This document shows, piece after piece, positions 6,594-9,359 of a stretch of 9,359 bases of DNA (position 1 is the first letter of the stretch; each line of letters begins with the position of its first letter). Origin of the DNA: Actinomycetes bacterium (GTDB lineage Bacteria > Actinomycetota > Actinomycetes > Actinomycetales > Cellulomonadaceae); NCBI GenBank assembly GCA_021793115.1, contig JAJYTJ010000143.1, positions 1 through 9,359 of the forward strand. The letters run 5' to 3'. Position numbers and translations under genes: made by a program. The notes beneath the pieces were generated by a model. That model was not told where the DNA came from, made no database searches, and saw nothing but the letters and a program-made list of their open reading frames with translations.

Positions 6594-6950
6594 GTGCTGA
6601 CTCTTGCTTCCCGTCTGGACGTGGTGAACCGGTTGGGCCGGGCGATGGCCGACCCGACCCGGTCGCGCATTCTCATGAGCTTGCTGGCGGCTCCGTCGTA
6701 CCCGGCGCTCCTGGCGACCGAGCTGGGCTTGACGCGATCGAACGTGTCGAACCATCTGACGTGTTTGCGTGACTGCGGGATCGTGGTGGCCGAGCCGGAA
6801 GGTCGCCGAACGCGGTACGAGATCGCTGAGCCGCGGCTGGCACGTGCGTTGGCGATGCTGATCGACGTCACCCTCGCGGTCGGCGAGGACGCCTCGTGCC
6901 TGCCGGCGGCGTGCCCGACGCCGGGCTGCGATGGGCATTGCGTGGCATGA
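6594..6950 (+). CDS. cmtR: CmtR-family Cd(II)/Pb(II)-responsive repressor
   Basis: This is a 118-residue ArsR/SmtB winged-helix regulator, the same length as Mycobacterium tuberculosis CmtR and readily aligned with it: RLGRAMADPTRSRIL, LGLTRSNVSNHL, RRTRYEIAEPRLARAL. The known CmtR ligands Cys57, Cys61 and Cys102 are all at the same positions here (NHLTC57LRDC61 and C102). CmtR proteins leave DNA when they bind cadmium or lead, de-repressing an efflux gene. The C-terminal tail adds C107, C112 and C116 and a histidine at H115, more thiols than I recall in the mycobacterial protein. The GTG at 6594 is chosen for its match to the CmtR N-terminus (MLT) and its place just after a promoter-like sequence. 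The stop overlaps the transporter start (ATGA). Confidence 0.92.
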   Translation: MLTLASRLDVVNRLGRAMADPTRSRILMSLLAAPSYPALLATELGLTRSNVSNHLTCLRDCGIVVAEPEGRRTRYEIAEPRLARALAMLIDVTLAVGEDASCLPAACPTPGCDGHCVA

Positions 6951-7606
6951 GCGCCGTCGTGGGGCCCGAGCGGCGGGCGGTGTTGCACCGGCGGGTTCGC
7001 CTGATCGTCGCGTTCACGATCACGTACAACGTGATCGAGGCCGTCGTGGCGATCGCGGCGGGGTCGATGGCTTCGTCGGCCGCGCTGATCGGGTTCGGGC
7101 TGGACTCTGTGATCGAGGTCGCCTCGGCCGCGGCCGTGGCATGGCAATTCACTCGGCGCGATCCGCAACGTTGGGAGAAGGTCACCGTCAAGGCCATCGC
7201 GATCGCGTTCTTCGCCCTGGCCGCGTGGGTGAGCGTCGAGGCGATCCGTAGTCTGGCCGGCGTCGGCGAGGTGGATCACAGCCCCCTCGGCATCGTGATC
7301 GCCACAGCGAGCCTGCTGATCATGCCCGCCCTGGCACAGTGGGAGATCCGCACCGGCCGCGAGCTCGGTTCCCGCTCGGTGCAGGCCGACGCAAAGCAGC
7401 TGTTGCTGTGCTCCTACCTGTCGGGCACCGTCCTGATCGGGCTCCTGGCCAACCTCGTGTTCGGATGGCAATGGGCCGACTCCGTCGCAGCGCTCGTCGT
7501 CGCCGCACTCGCCGCACGCGAAGGCCTCGAGGCCTGGGGCGGAGAGCTGGAGACACCGCTCGGGGTCCTCCAGAACTTCGACGGGGAGCCCGGGCCCGAG
7601 CGATGA
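6947..7606 (+). CDS. CDF-type cation efflux transporter, short form
   Basis: This is a 219-residue membrane protein with about six helices, co-translated with cmtR through an ATGA overlap. It resembles the membrane domain of cation diffusion facilitators but stops shortly after the last helix, so the cytoplasmic C-terminal metal-binding domain (about 80 residues) is absent. The helix-2 metal motif reads D53-S-V-I-E57 (in GFGLDSVIEV), not the usual HxxxD or DxxxD. In helix 5, ADAKQLLLC places Q151 and C155 where HxxxD is usual. This suggests a soft-metal site with a cysteine. Export of Cd, Pb or Zn is inferred from the CmtR pairing. I chose ATG 6947 over the start at 6896, which lies deep inside cmtR. 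The protein ends in a polar tail. Confidence 0.85.
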   Translation: MSAVVGPERRAVLHRRVRLIVAFTITYNVIEAVVAIAAGSMASSAALIGFGLDSVIEVASAAAVAWQFTRRDPQRWEKVTVKAIAIAFFALAAWVSVEAIRSLAGVGEVDHSPLGIVIATASLLIMPALAQWEIRTGRELGSRSVQADAKQLLLCSYLSGTVLIGLLANLVFGWQWADSVAALVVAALAAREGLEAWGGELETPLGVLQNFDGEPGPER

Positions 7607-7607
7607 G

Positions 7608-7900
7608 CCATGATCTCTCAACGACGCCCTCGGCTCCGTCGCCGCGATCGTCATCGCCACGACCGGCTGTCAGCGCCCGACGCGATCGCAGGCCTGCTCA
7701 TCTGGCTTCTGATCTTGCCCCGCGCTGCCAAGCTGCTGCGGGAAACGACGTCGGTGCTCCTGGAATCGACCCACCCTGGGCCCTCACCTCGACGACGTCC
7801 GCCCCACCTGCTCGAGCTCGAGCTCGAGCACGAGCACGTGCGCGTGGTTCACGACATCCATGCCTCCCTGATCGCCGGCGGGCTGCCCGTACTGTCAGCA
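7608..7900 (+). pseudogene. CDF (CzcD-like) transporter, C-terminal remnant with frameshifts
   Basis: Pieces of one CDF C-terminal half occur in order but in different frames. MIS (7610) leads to DALGSVAAIVIATTG in a frame shifted by about four extra bases near 7616-7620. PDAIAGLLIWLLILPRA, LLRETTSVLLEST then follow in the first frame after an apparent one-base loss near 7676. A short LDDVR stretch reads in another frame near 7783-7797. HLLELE, VVHDIHAS and GLPVLSA then run to 7900. Together these correspond to helix 5 through the cytoplasmic domain. The first four helices are missing, and similarity fades after 7900. Because the breaks are several and partly compensate one another, real decay is more likely than a single sequencing error. 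It begins within two bases of the end of the intact short CDF gene. A nominal open frame, 7610-8191, is not believed to be a real protein. Confidence 0.75.
7811..7840 (+). repeat. Five-unit hexamer array (CTCGAG x3, then CACGAG, CACGTG)
   Basis: Three exact tandem copies of CTCGAG (7811-7828) are followed by two related hexamers, CACGAG and CACGTG. The array lies in the CDF remnant, in frame, and gives the repetitive residues LELELEHEH where the family usually has one short LELxH stretch. Slippage expansion in a gene no longer under selection would explain it. Confidence 0.8.
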
Positions 7901-8063
7901 GGAGGACGTCGACTCCTACCTCCTGCCTGGACCGACGACTCGTTTCCTCATCCGCACGTCTTTCGTGTTCGCCCAGAAGAACCACATCATCAACACCGGC
8001 GTGAGGGTCCCCTACCGCCAGGCACGCACCCGGCCCGCGCTGGTCGAGTCCTCGAGTGGTGGG
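7901..8063. other. Gap between CDF remnant and response regulator
   Basis: These 163 bp have no recognisable coding sequence on either strand. Possible reading frames through it match no family I know. No clear terminator hairpin is seen for the leftward response-regulator gene. Confidence 0.4.
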
Positions 8064-8732
8064 TCACGCCGGTCCTGTGTCGGCCAATAGCCGCAGGGTG
8101 GCTTGGACGCGGGAGTTGTGGTCGGGGTCGGCGTCGATGCCGAGAGTGGCGTAAATGGCGCGGACGTGGTTCTGCACGGACTTTTCGGTGATCACCAGCC
8201 GGTCGCCGATGCCCGCGTTGGACAAGCCCTGGGCCAGCAGCCGCAGCACTTCGAACTGCCGATCGGTCAGGCGCGACATGGCGGTGCCTCGTCTCGGTCG
8301 CAGCCTGTCCAGCAGGGCTGGGTCAAGGACGGCTTGGCCACGAGCCGCCGCGCGCAGGGCATCGAGGAGCATGGGTTCGCTGGTTGCTGTGGTCTTCGAC
8401 AGGTAGCCCCAACCCCGCGAGACATCCCGAGGCAGGTCGAGTAGCAGGTCCATGGCGTCGTGAACCGACAGCAGCAGGATGCCGAGGCGGGGTTGGGTGC
8501 GGCGCAGTTGGACGCCCAGGGCGATGCCGTTGCCGTCGGGCAGGTCCAAGTCCAGCAGAACGACTTCGACCACTCCCGGTTGCAGGACGTCGCGCGCTTC
8601 GGCAGCCGTACCGACCGAGGCCACCACCTGTAGGTCGCTGTGTTCGGCCAGGGTGCGGGTGAGCATGGCGCGGTACAGCGGCTGGTCCTCCACCACCGCG
8701 ACCCGCAGCGGCGGGCGATCTGCCGGGTTCAT
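8064..8732 (-). CDS. NarL/LuxR-family two-component response regulator
   Basis: This is a 222-residue protein. The receiver domain spans about 9-130, with acidic residues E15-D16, the phosphorylated aspartate D61 in LLDLDLPDG, the switch serine S89 and the conserved lysine K113 in YLSK. A LuxR-type helix-turn-helix spans about 153-217, with LTDRQFEVLRLLAQGLSN, the recognition helix region ITEKSVQNHVRAIY, and a final LG. It would be phosphorylated by a sensor histidine kinase and then bind DNA as a dimer, but no kinase gene is in the window. The reading frame stays open far upstream, so the start is uncertain. ATG 8732 is chosen for a normal N-terminus, and ATG 8744 in frame is an alternative. 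Neither has a well-placed ribosome binding site. It is convergent with the CDF remnant, and a link to the metal genes is not shown. Confidence 0.88.
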   Translation of the reverse strand: MNPADRPPLRVAVVEDQPLYRAMLTRTLAEHSDLQVVASVGTAAEARDVLQPGVVEVVLLDLDLPDGNGIALGVQLRRTQPRLGILLLSVHDAMDLLLDLPRDVSRGWGYLSKTTATSEPMLLDALRAAARGQAVLDPALLDRLRPRRGTAMSRLTDRQFEVLRLLAQGLSNAGIGDRLVITEKSVQNHVRAIYATLGIDADPDHNSRVQATLRLLADTGPA

Positions 8733-9336
8733 CCCCCGCAGCATCCGCTGCCGGACTGGCCACAGCACGGGACTATGGTCGTCGAGGCTGAGGGCCCGTA
8801 GCCCCGTGGTCGGGTTCCGTCCGGCGTTGCTGACGTCGGTCCAACCCGAGTCAGGCGAGTGATATGGCGTCGCGCGATTCGGGCGGCGCCGTCGCCAGCC
8901 GACACCGCTGCGCGCATCAAGGCCCCAGGGACGCGGTCGACACCTAAGAGCTGCGCGAACGTGGAGCTCGGTGGTGTTCGCCATGCCGGTCGGCGTCCGG
9001 CGAGGTGCCAGAACCAATGCGCCGGATGCGCCGTTGCTCGACCGGTCGGCCAACGACGCCGAGCGCGGCCGGTCGCCGCAGGCCACGCGAGCCTTCGCTG
9101 AGGTGGCGGGGCCGCCGCGCGGGTGGATGAGCGGGCCAACACCGAGCGGCGGGGGAACCTCCTGGCGGACTTCGACGGGTGAACCTCCACGGCCGCCCGT
9201 GACTTCGTTGACCGCGCCGCCGACGCGACCCAGATCGCCCGCGGGACCGGGCGCCACGCCGGAGATGCTCCGACGCCTGTGGAACGGCTGACGTCTCTCA
9301 CGTTCTTCCCATCGGGCCATCCCTAAGGTCGCGTCC
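8733..9336. other. About 600 bp without a confident gene
   Basis: No frame on either strand gives a protein I recognise. On the + strand, residues resembling normal coding (AARVDERANTERRGNLLADF, then AARDFVDRAADATQIARGTG) occur in one frame from 9102 to 9326, but a TGA at 9180-9182 divides them. This may be a decayed gene. Other frames, including the leftward frame continuous with the response regulator, are open throughout, as is common at this base composition. A half-site-like GGGACTATGGTC lies at 8769-8780, upstream of the response regulator. No tRNA, rRNA or known RNA fold is apparent. Confidence 0.4.
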
Positions 9337-9359
9337 ATGACTGAGGCTGCGATCACCAC
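9337..9359 (+). CDS. Possible gene start, cut by the right edge
   Basis: An ATG at 9337 is preceded by AAGG (9325-9328) at eight bases, a fair ribosome binding site. Seven codons (MTEAAIT) follow before the window ends. Nothing can be said about its product. Divergent orientation from the response regulator would make the region before it a promoter region. Confidence 0.35.

Noticed and set aside
7610..8191. Open frame for a 193-residue protein with HisGlu-rich centre
   Set aside because: Only internal pieces match a CDF transporter. The start and end are out-of-frame readings of the decayed gene and of unrelated sequence.
9180..9182. TGA read as selenocysteine
   Set aside because: No hairpin typical of an insertion element follows, and neither flanking sequence belongs to a known selenoprotein family.
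8971..9291. Open frame of 106 residues on the + strand
   Set aside because: Proline, arginine and glycine-rich composition with no fold or motif, no ribosome binding site, and several overlapping open frames. It looks like a high-GC chance frame.
8733..9359. N-terminal extension of the response regulator to the right edge (431+ residues)
   Set aside because: The receiver domain begins normally at residue 9 from ATG 8732. The upstream frame is low-complexity and Arg/Pro/Gly-rich without domain features.
1..9359. CRISPR array, tRNA, rRNA or insertion sequence
   Set aside because: Both strands were read for spaced direct repeats, clover-leaf features, transposase motifs and terminal inverted repeats. 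None was found.

Overview
The window is about 70% G+C, with short intergenic gaps, ATGA/GTGA-type stop-start overlaps, GTG starts and a CmtR-type metal sensor. This points to a high-GC actinobacterium. No ribosomal, tRNA or other housekeeping gene is visible, and the content (redox, sulfur transfer, metal sensing, efflux, a broken transporter) looks like an accessory metal or oxidative stress-resistance island. No integrase, transposase or att site is seen, so mobility is not shown.

Layout. (1) 108-2814, + strand: a tight four-gene run encoding a glutaredoxin-like CxxC protein, a CcdA/DsbD-type membrane electron carrier, a membrane-anchored redoxin with a CQSC motif, and a divergent Lgt-type membrane enzyme. 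Together they could pass reducing power across the membrane to an extracytoplasmic thiol target. (2) 2983-3648, - strand: an ArsR-type winged-helix regulator fused to a rhodanese domain. Divergent from it, with only 23 bp between the start codons, is a + strand operon of a DsrE-family protein (3672-4025), a NifS/IscS-type cysteine desulfurase (4025-5203) and a 12-TM MFS transporter (5221-6522). Three of the four products handle persulfide sulfur, so this reads as a self-contained sulfur-relay and export module controlled by its own rhodanese-linked repressor. (3) 6594-7606, + strand: a CmtR-family Cd/Pb sensor overlapping a short CDF-type cation transporter, with a promoter and two small dyads upstream. 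(4) 7610-7900: the frameshifted C-terminal remnant of a second CDF transporter, containing a short hexamer array. (5) 8064-8732, - strand: a NarL/LuxR-type response regulator with no kinase in view. (6) 8733-9336: about 600 bp without a confident gene, then a probable gene start running off the right edge at 9337.

The most interesting part is the regulator-rhodanese / DsrE / cysteine desulfurase / MFS cluster. Its parts belong to known families, but I cannot name a described system with this exact composition. Its substrate (sulfane sulfur, thiolated metalloid, selenium or tellurium compound) is open. The thiol-redox run on one side and the thiophilic-metal sensor and exporter on the other suggest a joint role against soft metals or reactive sulfur.
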